Of a DNA stretch of 64,000 bases, positions 18,024-26,080 are shown piece by piece. Position 1 is the first letter of the stretch, and each line of letters starts with the position of its first letter. Location: positions 496,001-560,000 of the forward strand of contig NZ_WTVG02000040.1 in NCBI RefSeq assembly GCF_012910705.2, in the 5' to 3' direction. The notes under the pieces were generated by a model. That model searched no databases. It saw nothing but the letters and a program-made list of their open reading frames with translations, and was not told the DNA's origin. This DNA comes from Aromatoleum anaerobium. GTDB lineage: Bacteria; Pseudomonadota; Gammaproteobacteria; Burkholderiales; Rhodocyclaceae. The position numbers and the translations under genes were made by a program.

Positions 18024-19163
18024 TCAGGCCGGTGCGCCCGGGTCCATGTCTTCGGGCACCGGCAGCTTGCCCGGCACAGCGGGCGGCAGGCCGCCGCCGG
18101 CCATCCAGCGGTTGAGCTGGTACACGTAGGCCATGACTTCGGCCACCGCGGTGTAGAGCGCGCCCGGCACCGCCTGCTCGAGTTCGCAGTGCTTGTACAG
18201 CGCGCGCGCGAGCGGCGGCGCCTCGAGCAGCGGCACCTTGTGCTCCTTCGCGAGCTCGCGGATCTTCAGCGCGATCTCGCCACGCCCTTTCGCGACGACG
18301 ACCGGCGCGCCCATCTTCTGCGCGTCGTATTTCAGCGCGACCGAGAAATGCGTCGGGTTCGTCACGACGACGTCGGCCTTCGGCACTTCGGCCATCATCC
18401 GCCGGCGCGCCATCTCGCGCTGCATGCTCCGGATGCGGCCCTTGACGTGGGGGTCGCCTTCCTGCTCCTTGCCCTCGCGCTTGACCTCTTCCTTCGTCAT
18501 GCGCAGGCGCTTGTGGTATTGCCACAGCTGGAACGGCACGTCGATCAGCGCCAGCAGCGCGAGTCCCATGATGATCAGCAGCGCAGAAAACAGCACCGCC
18601 TGCAGAAAATCCGGCACCGCGCTCTCCACCGCCTCGGAGGTCAGCGCGAAGATGTGCTCGTGCTCGCGCCACACCGCGAAAACACCGATGCCGCCGACGA
18701 CCGCCGCCTTGAGCAGCGACTTCAGCATTTCGGCGAACCCGTGCAGCGAAAACATCCGGCCGATGCCCTTGAGCGGATCCATGCGGTCGAGCTTGAGCCC
18801 GAGCGCCTTCGGCGAGAACACGAAACCGCCGAGCAGGATCGGCGCGCCGACCGCGGCCACCATCAGCACGCCGAACAGCGGCAGCATCGTCAGCAAGGCT
18901 TGCGTGAACAGGTCGCCGAAGTCCTTCAGCATCAGCTGCGGGTCGAAGGCGACCGCGCGCTCGAAGCGGAAGCCGTGGCGCAGCATGCCGAGCACGCGCT
19001 CGCCGATCCAGTCGCCCATCAGCCACAGGCCGCTGACGCCGGTGATCAGGACGAGGAAGGTCGACAGCTCGCGCGACTGCGGAACCTGCCCTTCCTCACG
19101 GGCCTGTTCCAGCCGCCGTGCCGATGCCTGTTCCGTTTTCTCGAGATCGCTGTCCTCGGCCAT
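18024..19163 (-). CDS. flhB: Flagellar biosynthesis protein FlhB
   Basis: Export-gate switch protein, 379 residues. The start at 19163 is preceded by an AAGGAG site; an upstream in-frame start at 19232 lacks one. The N terminus has the typical KTEQASARRLEQAREEGQVP segment, four membrane helices follow, and the autocleavage motif NPTH lies near residue 268 (VVTNPTHFSVAL). Self-cleavage there is the known switch from rod/hook to filament export. The C terminus ends with a short Pro-rich tail. It is the first gene of the - strand flagellar block here. Confidence 0.97.
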   Translation of the reverse strand: MAEDSDLEKTEQASARRLEQAREEGQVPQSRELSTFLVLITGVSGLWLMGDWIGERVLGMLRHGFRFERAVAFDPQLMLKDFGDLFTQALLTMLPLFGVLMVAAVGAPILLGGFVFSPKALGLKLDRMDPLKGIGRMFSLHGFAEMLKSLLKAAVVGGIGVFAVWREHEHIFALTSEAVESAVPDFLQAVLFSALLIIMGLALLALIDVPFQLWQYHKRLRMTKEEVKREGKEQEGDPHVKGRIRSMQREMARRRMMAEVPKADVVVTNPTHFSVALKYDAQKMGAPVVVAKGRGEIALKIRELAKEHKVPLLEAPPLARALYKHCELEQAVPGALYTAVAEVMAYVYQLNRWMAGGGLPPAVPGKLPVPEDMDPGAPA

Positions 19164-19329
19164 CGCCGGCTCCTTGCCTGCACCGCGCCGCAAGCCGCCC
19201 GCGCGATGCGGGCGGACGACGAGCTGCGGCAATTATCGCGGCGGGGCGGCAGCTGGCGGTGGCCGATAAGCGACGGGAAAAGCCCTTAATTCAGGAGTCG
19301 GAAGGCGAAACGGGGACGGCTCGCGCCGC

Positions 19330-19788
19330 TCAGCGCGCCGTGGGGAGCCGGTCGACGCCGCGGATCTGGGCGCCGGCGGCGATATTGCGTTCCGCAAACC
19401 AGTCCCGGTTCATTTCCAGCGCGAAGCGTGCCGGGCCGGTAGCACAGTGGCTGTCCTCGCTTTGCGGCTGCATCTGCTCGATGTTGAGGATGCGTCCGTC
19501 GCGGTCGAGAAACGCGACCGACAGCGGGATCAGCGTGTTCTTCATCCACATGCAGTGGCGGGCGTCGTGCGCGAAGACGAAGATCATGCCGCGGTGCACC
19601 GGCATCGCAGGCCTGTTCATCAGGCCGATCTGGCGGGCCTCGTCAGTGTGCGCGAGCTCCGCCTCGATGCGGTACATCCCCGCCCCCAGTTCGACGAGCG
19701 GCAAGCCGGCCTGCACGACCGGAACCTGGAGCAGACAGCTGGCGAGAAACAGCGCGGCGTGACGGACGGAACGACGTTGCAGGAACAT
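19330..19788 (-). CDS. DUF192 family exported protein
   Basis: DUF192 protein, 152 residues, with an N-terminal signal peptide (about residues 1-26, ending VVQA). Family landmarks are RQIGLMNRPAMP (about 53-64), CMWMKNTLIPLSVAFLD (about 84-100) and the ALEMNRDWFAERNI segment near the C terminus. The molecular function of the family is unknown; proteins of this type are small beta-rich exported domains. It is encoded 34 bases after the RluE gene and may be co-transcribed with it. Start chosen at 19788 so that the signal peptide is N-terminal. Confidence 0.88.
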   Translation of the reverse strand: MFLQRRSVRHAALFLASCLLQVPVVQAGLPLVELGAGMYRIEAELAHTDEARQIGLMNRPAMPVHRGMIFVFAHDARHCMWMKNTLIPLSVAFLDRDGRILNIEQMQPQSEDSHCATGPARFALEMNRDWFAERNIAAGAQIRGVDRLPTAR

Positions 19789-19822
19789 GGCAGCAGCCTG
19801 GGTGCGATTTCGACGCGGAATT

Positions 19823-20434
19823 CTACCCTCGACCGCCCCTGCGCCGTCCGTCCACGCCCGCGAATGGCTTCGCAACGGACATTGCCGGGCTTTCCACCTG
19901 CTCGCTGTGCCACTGGCCGGGAGCGAGCCCGGCCAGCGACCAGTCGCCGATCGCCAGCCGGATCAGCCGCAGCGTCGGAAAACCGGCTTTCGCTGTCATC
20001 CGCCGTACCTGGCGGTTCTTCCCCTCGTGCAGGACGATCTCGAGCCACGAGGTCGGCACGTTCTTGCGGAACCTCACCGGCGGATCGCGCGGCCACAGCC
20101 AGTCCGGCTCGTCGACGCGGCGTGCGCGGCACGGACGGGTGACGAAGTCCCCCAGATCGAGCCCAGCCCGCAGCGCGGCCAGCGCCGCGTCGTCGGGCTC
20201 GCCCTCGACCTGCACCAGGTAGGTTTTCGGCAGCTTGTGGCGCGGGTCGGCGATGCGGTGCTGCAGTGCGCCGTCGTCGGTGAGCAGCAACAGGCCCTCG
20301 CTGTCGGTGTCGAGCCGCCCGGCGGGATAGACGCCGGGCACGGGGACGAAGTCCTTGAGCGTGACGTGCGCGCCGTCGCCGGAAAACTGGCAGATCACGC
20401 CGTACGGCTTGTTGAGGAGGATCAGGCGGGACAT
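19823..20434 (-). CDS. rluE: Pseudouridine synthase, RluE family
   Basis: RsuA/RluE-family pseudouridine synthase, 203 residues; RluE modifies U2457 of 23S rRNA. The catalytic aspartate lies in [16 protein letters not shown] near residue 41. Further family motifs are KTYLVQVEG and [10 protein letters not shown]. There is no N-terminal S4 domain, which fits RluE rather than RsuA/RluB. The start at 20434 gives the family N terminus ([13 protein letters not shown]). Specificity is inferred from size and similarity. Confidence 0.9.
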   Translation of the reverse strand: MSRLILLNKPYGVICQFSGDGAHVTLKDFVPVPGVYPAGRLDTDSEGLLLLTDDGALQHRIADPRHKLPKTYLVQVEGEPDDAALAALRAGLDLGDFVTRPCRARRVDEPDWLWPRDPPVRFRKNVPTSWLEIVLHEGKNRQVRRMTAKAGFPTLRLIRLAIGDWSLAGLAPGQWHSEQVESPAMSVAKPFAGVDGRRRGGRG

Positions 20435-20525
20435 GGGATCGCCGCCTCCGCCGGCCGCTCCCGGCGCGTCGCGCATCGCCTCGGCAGCCACGGCCGGGCA
20501 GCGGCCCCGGCGTGCGCCACCTCGT

Positions 20526-21260
20526 TCAGTCGCTGGACGATTTGGCGCCAGCCGTGGTCGTGGCCGCTGCATCGGGGGCGGGATGTTCGCCCGCCGCCTC
20601 CGCCGCGCTCTGCCGGATTCGCGCCAGCGCCGTCTTGCCCTTGGTCGTGAGGAAAGGTTCGACCAGCAGCTGGATGCCTTCGTCGACGTATTCGGCGAGC
20701 GTGTACCGTTCGCGGAACGCCCAGTACTTCAGTGCCCATGAATGCGCGAACGTGACACATTGATAAGAAAGCAGATGTTCGTTGATCGGGCGCATGAAGC
20801 CGCCCGTGGTGCACGCGCGGATCGACTTCTCGATCAGGCGGTTGGTGCGGGTTTCGCCATCCTTGACGAGGCCCCGCCGATCGGGACGCAACGACTTCGT
20901 CGAGCGGTAGGCGAGCACCGTCGCGTCGCGCTGCGCGTCGACGATCGCGCAATACGCCCAGATCGCCCGGCACAGGCGCTCGACCGGGTGTGTCAGGCCT
21001 TCGAGCTGGCGCGGAATCTCGTTCTCGTAAGTGTCGAGCACGTGCTTCAGCGTCAGGAACAGGATGTCGTCCTTGTCGCCGAAATACTGGTAGATCAGCC
21101 CGGTGCTCACCTTGGCCTCGCGGGCGATCTGCAGAATGGTCGTCGTATAGTAGCCTTCTTCGGAAAAAAGCTTCGTCGCCGCACGGATGATCTGGTGACG
21201 GCGCTCCTCGACCAGTTTCGGGTCGGAAACCACGCTCTTGACGTTTTCTGCTGAACTCAT
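20526..21260 (-). CDS. TetR/AcrR family transcriptional regulator
   Basis: 244-residue TetR-type regulator. The helix-turn-helix covers about residues 20-66 ([20 protein letters not shown], then [18 protein letters not shown]). The C-terminal ligand domain is unlike better-known TetR groups by eye. It lies 183 bases downstream of the crotonase gene on the same strand, at the left edge of the catabolic cluster. Four copies of a 20-bp inverted repeat lie in the cluster's promoter regions; this is the only regulator in the cluster, so it is the best candidate to bind them. By analogy with other aromatic-degradation TetR proteins the inducer may be a CoA thioester; that is inference. Confidence 0.9.
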   Translation of the reverse strand: MSSAENVKSVVSDPKLVEERRHQIIRAATKLFSEEGYYTTTILQIAREAKVSTGLIYQYFGDKDDILFLTLKHVLDTYENEIPRQLEGLTHPVERLCRAIWAYCAIVDAQRDATVLAYRSTKSLRPDRRGLVKDGETRTNRLIEKSIRACTTGGFMRPINEHLLSYQCVTFAHSWALKYWAFRERYTLAEYVDEGIQLLVEPFLTTKGKTALARIRQSAAEAAGEHPAPDAAATTTAGAKSSSD

Positions 21261-21443
21261 GATCGTTCCTCGGGGATGTTCTGTTGCTGCCGCCGGCCGG
21301 CGCCGGAATCGCGTCGGACGTCGTATTGTGCCATCACTGCGTGCGTGTTTCCGCGCCCGCGGTCATGAGGGCCCGCCTCGACAGCGCTGGCGGAACCGCC
21401 TCGCGCAGCGCTCCCGGCAGCGGCGCCGCCACACATGGCACTT

Positions 21444-22205
21444 TTACTGCCGCTGCTTGTCGAGGAATCGCTGCACGCGCCGCTGCGTCTCGGCGTCGGC
21501 GAGCAGCGCCGCGCTGCCGGAGAGTTCCACTTCGAATCCATTTTCCTCGGCGGCGACCGCGACATCGATGCAGCGCTTGCATTCGGCAAGCGCCGTACCC
21601 GGCAGCGCCGCAATGCGTTCGACCACGGCCCGCGCGACCGATTCCAGCTCGGCAGCCGGCGCGACCCAGTGCGCACAGCCGAGTGCGACCGCTTCCGCGC
21701 CGCCGATCACTTCGGCGCCGAGGATCAGCCGCCTTGCGACCGCTTCGCCGCAGATGCGCGTCATGCGCTGTGTGCCGCCCGCCGCCGGCAGAAGCCCGAG
21801 CCGCGCTTCGGGCAGGCCGATCCTGGCGGAGTCGGCGACGACGCGCAGATCGCACGCGAGCGCGAGTTCGAAGCCCCCGCCCATCGCCGCCCCGCCAATC
21901 TCGACGACCGACACCTGCGGGAGACGTTCGAGGCGCGCATACACTTCCTGCATCCGGCGGGTCATCGCGATCATCTGCCTGCGCCCGGTCTCGCTGTCGA
22001 ACAACGAGCGGATCAGCTCCAGATCCGCACCGGCGCAAAACACCCGCTCGCCGCTGCGGATCCACAGCACGTTGACGCGCGGCGTGCGTTCGATCTCGGC
22101 GAGGATGCGGTCGAGCTGCTCGATCCATTCCTCGTTGATCGCATTGACCGGGGACCGGCACAGTGTCACGGTCGCGACCGAAGCTTCAATAGTTAGCGAA
22201 ATCAT
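21444..22205 (-). CDS. Enoyl-CoA hydratase/isomerase family protein (copy 1)
   Basis: Crotonase-family protein, 253 residues, start at 22205 preceded by GGGAGGG. The oxyanion-hole segments are present (RVFCAGADLEL near 55-65 and GGAAMGGGFELALACDLR near 104-121). The first catalytic Glu of hydratases is kept in LPEARLG (about residue 132). The position of the second Glu (as in rat ECH E164) is occupied by Arg in the VARRLILG stretch. A role in hydration or hydrolysis of a ring-derived enoyl-CoA is likely from context; the exact reaction is not fixed. It is the last catabolic gene of the unit that begins at 24149. Confidence 0.85.
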   Translation of the reverse strand: MISLTIEASVATVTLCRSPVNAINEEWIEQLDRILAEIERTPRVNVLWIRSGERVFCAGADLELIRSLFDSETGRRQMIAMTRRMQEVYARLERLPQVSVVEIGGAAMGGGFELALACDLRVVADSARIGLPEARLGLLPAAGGTQRMTRICGEAVARRLILGAEVIGGAEAVALGCAHWVAPAAELESVARAVVERIAALPGTALAECKRCIDVAVAAEENGFEVELSGSAALLADAETQRRVQRFLDKQRQ

Positions 22206-22529
22206 AAATCCCTCCCGATGGAACCCGATTCCCGGCCTGCGACGCCGCCACGGCGCCCACTGAAGGGGGAATCGGCACGGCGCGGTCAAGAATAAAAGGG
22301 AGGCATCGCCGGCGTTTGCGGACGTCGGAGGAGATGAGCAGCGTGGTATCACGCAAGCCGTTCGATGCGATGCCCCCGAAAACGGGTCGCCAGGAACCAC
22401 GCTCCGGCGAAGACCTGCAGCGGCGCCAGGGACGACACCTGCGGGCGCCGGCTCCCATGGCCGCCCGGCCATGTCTTCCCCTCCCCGCCCCGACGCCGTG
22501 CCGACACCGGGGCGCTGCCGTTTCCGGGC
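22206..22529. other. Intergenic gap between the two crotonase genes
   Basis: 324 bases with no coding signal. It holds a perfect 8-bp inverted repeat CATGGCCG-CC-CGGCCATG at 22456-22473, without a T run, and the ribosome-binding site of the downstream crotonase gene. The gap is long for an operon, so an internal promoter is possible, but I see no copy of the cluster operator here. Confidence 0.5.
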
Positions 22530-23348
22530 TCAGTTGCCTTCGAACTTCGGCACCTGCTTGTTCACGAACGCGTTATAGGCACGTTCGAAGTCCTTCGTCT
22601 GCATGCAGATCGCCTGGGCTTCGGCCTCAGTCTCGAGCGCCTGCTCGATCGTCTGGTTCCATTCCTGGTGCAGGCACTTCTTCGTCATCGAATGCGCGAA
22701 CGCCGGTCCGTTGGCGAGCGACAGCGCCATCTCCTGCGCCTTCGCCAGCACCTTCTCGCCCGGGACGATGTCGTTGAAGTAACCCCAGGCACGGCCTTCC
22801 TCGGCGCTCATCGAGCGGCCGGTGTAGAGCAGCTCGGACGCGCGGCCCTGGCCGATGATGCGCGGCAGGATGCTGCAAGCGCCCATGTCGCAGCCGGCCA
22901 AGCCCACCCGCACGAACAGGAAGGCGGTCTTCGCTTCCGGCGTCGCGTAGCGCATGTCGGAAGCCATCGAGATGATCGCGCCGGCGCCGGCGCAGATGCC
23001 GTCGACTGCCGAGATGATCGGCTGCGGGCAGTTGCGCATTTCCTTGACGAGGTTGCCCGTCATGCGGGTGAAGGCGAGCAGGCCGTCCATGTTCATGCGG
23101 GTGAGCGGGCCGATGATGTCGTGCACATCGCCGCCCGAGCAGAAGTTGCCACCCGCGCCCGTGATCACCACGACGCGCACGTCCTCCGCGTACTGCAGCT
23201 TGATGAAGGTGTCGCGCAGTTCGGCGTAGCTCTCGAACGTCAGCGGGTTCTTGCGCTCGGGACGGTTCAGCGTGATCGTCGCGACGCGATCGACCACGTC
23301 GAGTTTGAAATGCTCGGGACGCCACTCGGCAGCTTTCAGCTTGTACAT
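22530..23348 (-). CDS. Enoyl-CoA hydratase family protein (copy 2)
   Basis: Crotonase-family protein, 272 residues. The oxyanion-hole motifs are [11 protein letters not shown] (about 69-79) and [17 protein letters not shown] (about 117-133). The usual PE catalytic Glu is missing (the segment reads [14 protein letters not shown]), whereas a Glu is kept at the second position (RASELLYTG). This is the reverse of the neighbouring copy and is more like isomerase-type family members. It lies between the BadH-like dehydrogenase (54 bases upstream) and copy 1, so it probably acts on a ring or ring-opened acyl-CoA of the same pathway. The substrate is unknown. Confidence 0.87.
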   Translation of the reverse strand: MYKLKAAEWRPEHFKLDVVDRVATITLNRPERKNPLTFESYAELRDTFIKLQYAEDVRVVVITGAGGNFCSGGDVHDIIGPLTRMNMDGLLAFTRMTGNLVKEMRNCPQPIISAVDGICAGAGAIISMASDMRYATPEAKTAFLFVRVGLAGCDMGACSILPRIIGQGRASELLYTGRSMSAEEGRAWGYFNDIVPGEKVLAKAQEMALSLANGPAFAHSMTKKCLHQEWNQTIEQALETEAEAQAICMQTKDFERAYNAFVNKQVPKFEGN

Positions 23349-23402
23349 GAAATTCTCCTGATGATTGACTGGGGGAAATAGTTGGAATTGGCAGGGAACC
23401 GC

Positions 23403-24149
23403 TCAGCCCGCGAGCGTCAGACCGCCGCTCACGCTGATGACCTGGCCGGTGATGAAACTCGCCCGGTCGCTGGCGAAGAACAGCACCGCATCGGCGAGCT
23501 CGGACGGCTTGGCGAGGCGCCGCATCGGTGTCGCCTTGACGAAGGCTTCGCGATGCTTCTCCGGCACCGCCTGCAACAGCGGCGTGTCGGTCGGTCCCGG
23601 GCACACGCAATTGACGTTGATGTTGTAGCGCGCGACTTCGCGGGCGAGCGACTTGGTGAACGCGATCGCACCGCCCTTCGCCCCGGAATACACGGTTTCA
23701 CCGAGGCTGCCGACGCGCCCCGCGTCGCTCGCGACGGTGACGATCTTGCCCGCGCCGCGCTCGATCATCTGCGGCAGGAACGCGTGCGAAACCGCGACCG
23801 GCCCGAGCAGGTTGAGGTCGATGACCTTGCGCCAGAAGTCCGGCGTGTTGTCCATGAACGGCTGGATCTTGCCCCACCCTGCAACGTTTGCGACGATGTC
23901 GATCTGGGGGCGGCGGCGGTACGCCTCGTCCTTGAACGCGGCGATCGAATCGAGATCGGTGACGTCGAGGCGGATGAAGTCCACGCCCAGTTGCTGTTCG
24001 CACAGCGCGCCGGCGACGGCGGCACCCTTCTGCTCGTCGATGTCGCCGATCAGTACATAAGCCCCGGCGCGCGCGAGCGTTTCCGCGGTCGCCAGGCCGA
24101 TCCCCGATGCTCCGCCCGTGACTACTGCCGTTTTTCCGTCAAGCCGCAT
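23403..24149 (-). CDS. SDR dehydrogenase, BadH-like (hydroxyacyl-CoA dehydrogenase)
   Basis: Short-chain dehydrogenase, 248 residues. It has the Rossmann motif TGGASGIG (about 11-18), the NVAG segment, and a catalytic Ser-Tyr-x3-Lys set (IVTVASDAGRVG, then VYSGAKGG). Stretches such as NVNCVCPGPTDTPLLQ and FITGQVISVSGGLTL closely resemble BadH, the 2-hydroxycyclohexanecarboxyl-CoA dehydrogenase of Rhodopseudomonas palustris, from memory of that family. It is the first gene of a - strand unit with a strong promoter and operator upstream. A role in beta-oxidation of an alicyclic acyl-CoA is likely. Confidence 0.9.
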   Translation of the reverse strand: MRLDGKTAVVTGGASGIGLATAETLARAGAYVLIGDIDEQKGAAVAGALCEQQLGVDFIRLDVTDLDSIAAFKDEAYRRRPQIDIVANVAGWGKIQPFMDNTPDFWRKVIDLNLLGPVAVSHAFLPQMIERGAGKIVTVASDAGRVGSLGETVYSGAKGGAIAFTKSLAREVARYNINVNCVCPGPTDTPLLQAVPEKHREAFVKATPMRRLAKPSELADAVLFFASDRASFITGQVISVSGGLTLAG

Positions 24150-24276
24150 TTTGTTCTCGCCTCCTGATTCACAAAGTTTTTGCCTGGTCGGGTGTCCGGA
24201 TACCGGCCTTGCCGCTCACGAACCCCTGTTGCTCACACGCCGCGCCGGGTCTTGCACGGAAGCGCAGCTGGTGTAT

Positions 24277-24296
24277 GAATGATTGTTCAGTCAGTC
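24277..24296. promoter_or_regulatory. Cluster operator, copy 1 (upstream of BadH-like gene)
   Basis: GAATGATTGTTCAGTCAGTC matches the 20-bp inverted repeat GAATGAnTGnnCAnTCATTC with one mismatch. It covers most of the spacer and the -10 of the promoter read toward the BadH-like gene. TetR-type repression is inferred. Confidence 0.65.
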
Positions 24297-24307
24297 AATC
24301 AAGTCAA
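24279..24307 (-). promoter_or_regulatory. Predicted sigma-70 promoter for BadH-like operon
   Basis: On the - strand TTGACT (24307-24302), a 17-base spacer and AATCAT (24284-24279) form a sigma-70-like promoter. The same -35, spacer length and -10 occur in the divergent promoter. The operator covers the spacer and -10, which fits repression. Confidence 0.55.
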
Positions 24308-24404
24308 CCCCCTGAGGCAGGATTCCTCTTGTCAACGTACGGAAGCCGACCCGGCGAGCCGCACGGTCCAGCACCTCTGGCAATGGTTTTCGCCTATCGC
24401 GCAG

Positions 24405-24433
24405 TTGACTGTTGTGACTGAGCACTCAATCAT
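24405..24433 (+). promoter_or_regulatory. Predicted sigma-70 promoter for MFS gene
   Basis: TTGACT (24405-24410), 17-base spacer, AATCAT (24428-24433). It is a near mirror copy of the divergent promoter and is also overlapped by an operator. The MFS start codon is 24 bases past the -10. Confidence 0.55.
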
Positions 24434-24435
24434 TC
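24416..24435. promoter_or_regulatory. Cluster operator, copy 2 (upstream of MFS gene)
   Basis: GACTGAGCACTCAATCATTC matches the shared inverted repeat with three mismatches, all in the left half. It covers the spacer and -10 of the MFS promoter in the same register as copy 1 does on the other strand. Confidence 0.6.
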
Positions 24436-24457
24436 ATCAACACTCCAGGGGAAAGCA

Positions 24458-25696
24458 ATGCAGAAGACTTCATGGACCGCGGTAGGCATCGCGATCTTTT
24501 CCGGCATGGTGGCGGCAGCGGCCATCGGCAAGGTCCCGCCCGCGCTGCCGGCGGTGCGCGACCAGCTGGGACTGACGATGGTCGAGGCGGGCTGGGTGAT
24601 GTCGACGTTCGCGACGCTCGGCAGTTGTTGCGCGCTGTTTTTCGGCGGCGCGAGCGCGCGTGTCGGCGAGCTTCGGCTGACGCTGCTCGGGCTCGCGATG
24701 ATGGTGCTCGGCGCACTCCTCGGCGCGTTCGCGCAGAGTTACACGCTGTTGCTGGTGTCGCGCGTGCTCGAGGGCAGCGGCTTCATCGCCGTCGTCGTCA
24801 CCCTCCCCTCGCTGATCACGCGCAGCACGGCGCCGCGCGACTACCGCCTCGCGCTCGGCCTGTGGAGCATCTACCTGCCATTCGGCAGCAGCGTCGTGAT
24901 GCTGACGGCGCCGTTCCTGCTCCCGTCGCTCGGCTGGCGGGGCCTGTGGCTCGTTCTCGCCGGCGTGACGCTTGCCTGCGCGGCGCTGCTCTACCGCATG
25001 CGCCAGCGCTTCGTCGCGCCGGCGAACACCGCCAAGGGCCCCGCTTCGGGCGTGATCCTCGAAACCTTGCGCAGTCCGGGCGCGTGGTGCCTGACCGCCG
25101 CGTTTTTCACGTATACCCTGCAGTGGTTCACGCTGATGGTGTGGCTGCCGAGCTTCCTCGTCGAGCACCGCGGCCTTTCAGTGTCGCTCGCCGGCGCGCT
25201 GACCGCAGGGGTGGTCGCGGCAAACGTGCCCGGTAACATATTCGGCGGCTGGCTCGTCCACCGCGACATCCGGCGCGGCACGCTCATCTGCGGGACCTCG
25301 CTGTTCATGCTGGCGTGCGCGTTCGGCATTTTCGACGAGCGCCTGCCGGACGCGCTGCGCTACGGCCTGTGCCTGCTGTTTACCGCTGTCGGCGGCATTC
25401 TCCCGGCTGCCGCGTTCTCGGGCCTGACCGCCCATGCGCCGTCGCCGCGGCACATCGGGGCGGTCAATGGACTGCTCGTGCAGGGCTCGAACCTCGGCCA
25501 GTTCATCGGACCGCCGGCGATCGCCGCAGCCGTTACCGCGGGCGGGGGCTGGCACGCTGCGACCGGCATCATGGCAGGGGCTGCCGTGGCAGGCGTCGCC
25601 GCCGGCCTGTTGCTGCGGGTGATCGAACGCACCCAGCCGGACGCGCGCAGCGCCCCTGCGGACCATGCGCTCGCGGAAGGGGGCGGTCCGGGCTGA
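24458..25696 (+). CDS. MFS transporter
   Basis: Major facilitator superfamily transporter, 412 residues with about 12 membrane helices, transcribed divergently from the catabolic genes. The first half has typical helices with small residues (GWVMSTFATLG near 45-55), and the second half begins after a loop near residue 200. The closest resemblance by eye is to the CynX/NimT or aromatic-acid uptake groups. The shared operator and mirror-image promoter indicate regulation with the degradation genes, so it probably imports the aromatic or alicyclic acid or exports an intermediate. The substrate is not determinable from sequence. Confidence 0.9.
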   Translation: MQKTSWTAVGIAIFSGMVAAAAIGKVPPALPAVRDQLGLTMVEAGWVMSTFATLGSCCALFFGGASARVGELRLTLLGLAMMVLGALLGAFAQSYTLLLVSRVLEGSGFIAVVVTLPSLITRSTAPRDYRLALGLWSIYLPFGSSVVMLTAPFLLPSLGWRGLWLVLAGVTLACAALLYRMRQRFVAPANTAKGPASGVILETLRSPGAWCLTAAFFTYTLQWFTLMVWLPSFLVEHRGLSVSLAGALTAGVVAANVPGNIFGGWLVHRDIRRGTLICGTSLFMLACAFGIFDERLPDALRYGLCLLFTAVGGILPAAAFSGLTAHAPSPRHIGAVNGLLVQGSNLGQFIGPPAIAAAVTAGGGWHAATGIMAGAAVAGVAAGLLLRVIERTQPDARSAPADHALAEGGGPG

Positions 25697-25876
25697 TGAA
25701 GAACGCGGCAACGACACAAACGGCGGTCTTCGATGGTCTGATCACAAACGACAAATTCTGCGTCACCCGCTTTGTCCGGCTGACACTGACCTCGCCGCGC
25801 CATGACTGGCGGCGACAGGGCACGGCTCAGCATGCTGCGTGTCCTTCCGCGGAGAGTGTTCTCTGCGGAGGGGGCC
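25697..25876. other. Junction between catabolic cluster and mobile element
   Basis: 180 bases without a gene. It contains an imperfect inverted repeat at 25846-25869 (TCCGCGGAGA / TCTCTGCGGA with a GTGT loop, 9 of 10 pairs) just before the small ORF ahead of the recombinase. This may be part of the element's left end or a recombinase site. Confidence 0.4.
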
Positions 25877-26080
25877 ATGAAACACCAATGGCAGATTCGC
25901 CGGCAGACGAAGCCGTTGCCGGACGGTCAGCAGCGGTGGGATCGAGCCTACCAGCTGTTGCTGGAATGGAGCCGGTGTCCGGCGGCGCCTCCGCATCCAC
26001 CGGCAAAGGAGAAGGATGATGCGAGTTGCCGTGTATGTGAGGGTATCGACCTCGAACCAAGTCCACCAGCAGACCATTGA
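25877..26080 (+). CDS. Small conserved-type ORF preceding the serine recombinase
   Basis: 67 residues, start preceded by GGAGGGGG. It begins MKHQWQIRRQTKPLPDGQQR and contains WDRAYQLLLEW, then a Pro-rich tail. It overlaps the recombinase start by 65 bases in another frame. From memory, similar short ORFs precede recombinases of this group, so it is probably a functional companion or a translational leader. No known domain is seen. The overlap suggests coupled translation. Confidence 0.6.
   Translation: MKHQWQIRRQTKPLPDGQQRWDRAYQLLLEWSRCPAAPPHPPAKEKDDASCRVCEGIDLEPSPPADH

Noticed and set aside
15781-18129. Long + strand frame opposite flhA
   Set aside because: Antisense shadow of an intact FlhA; composition is Arg/His/Asp rich and no motif is seen.
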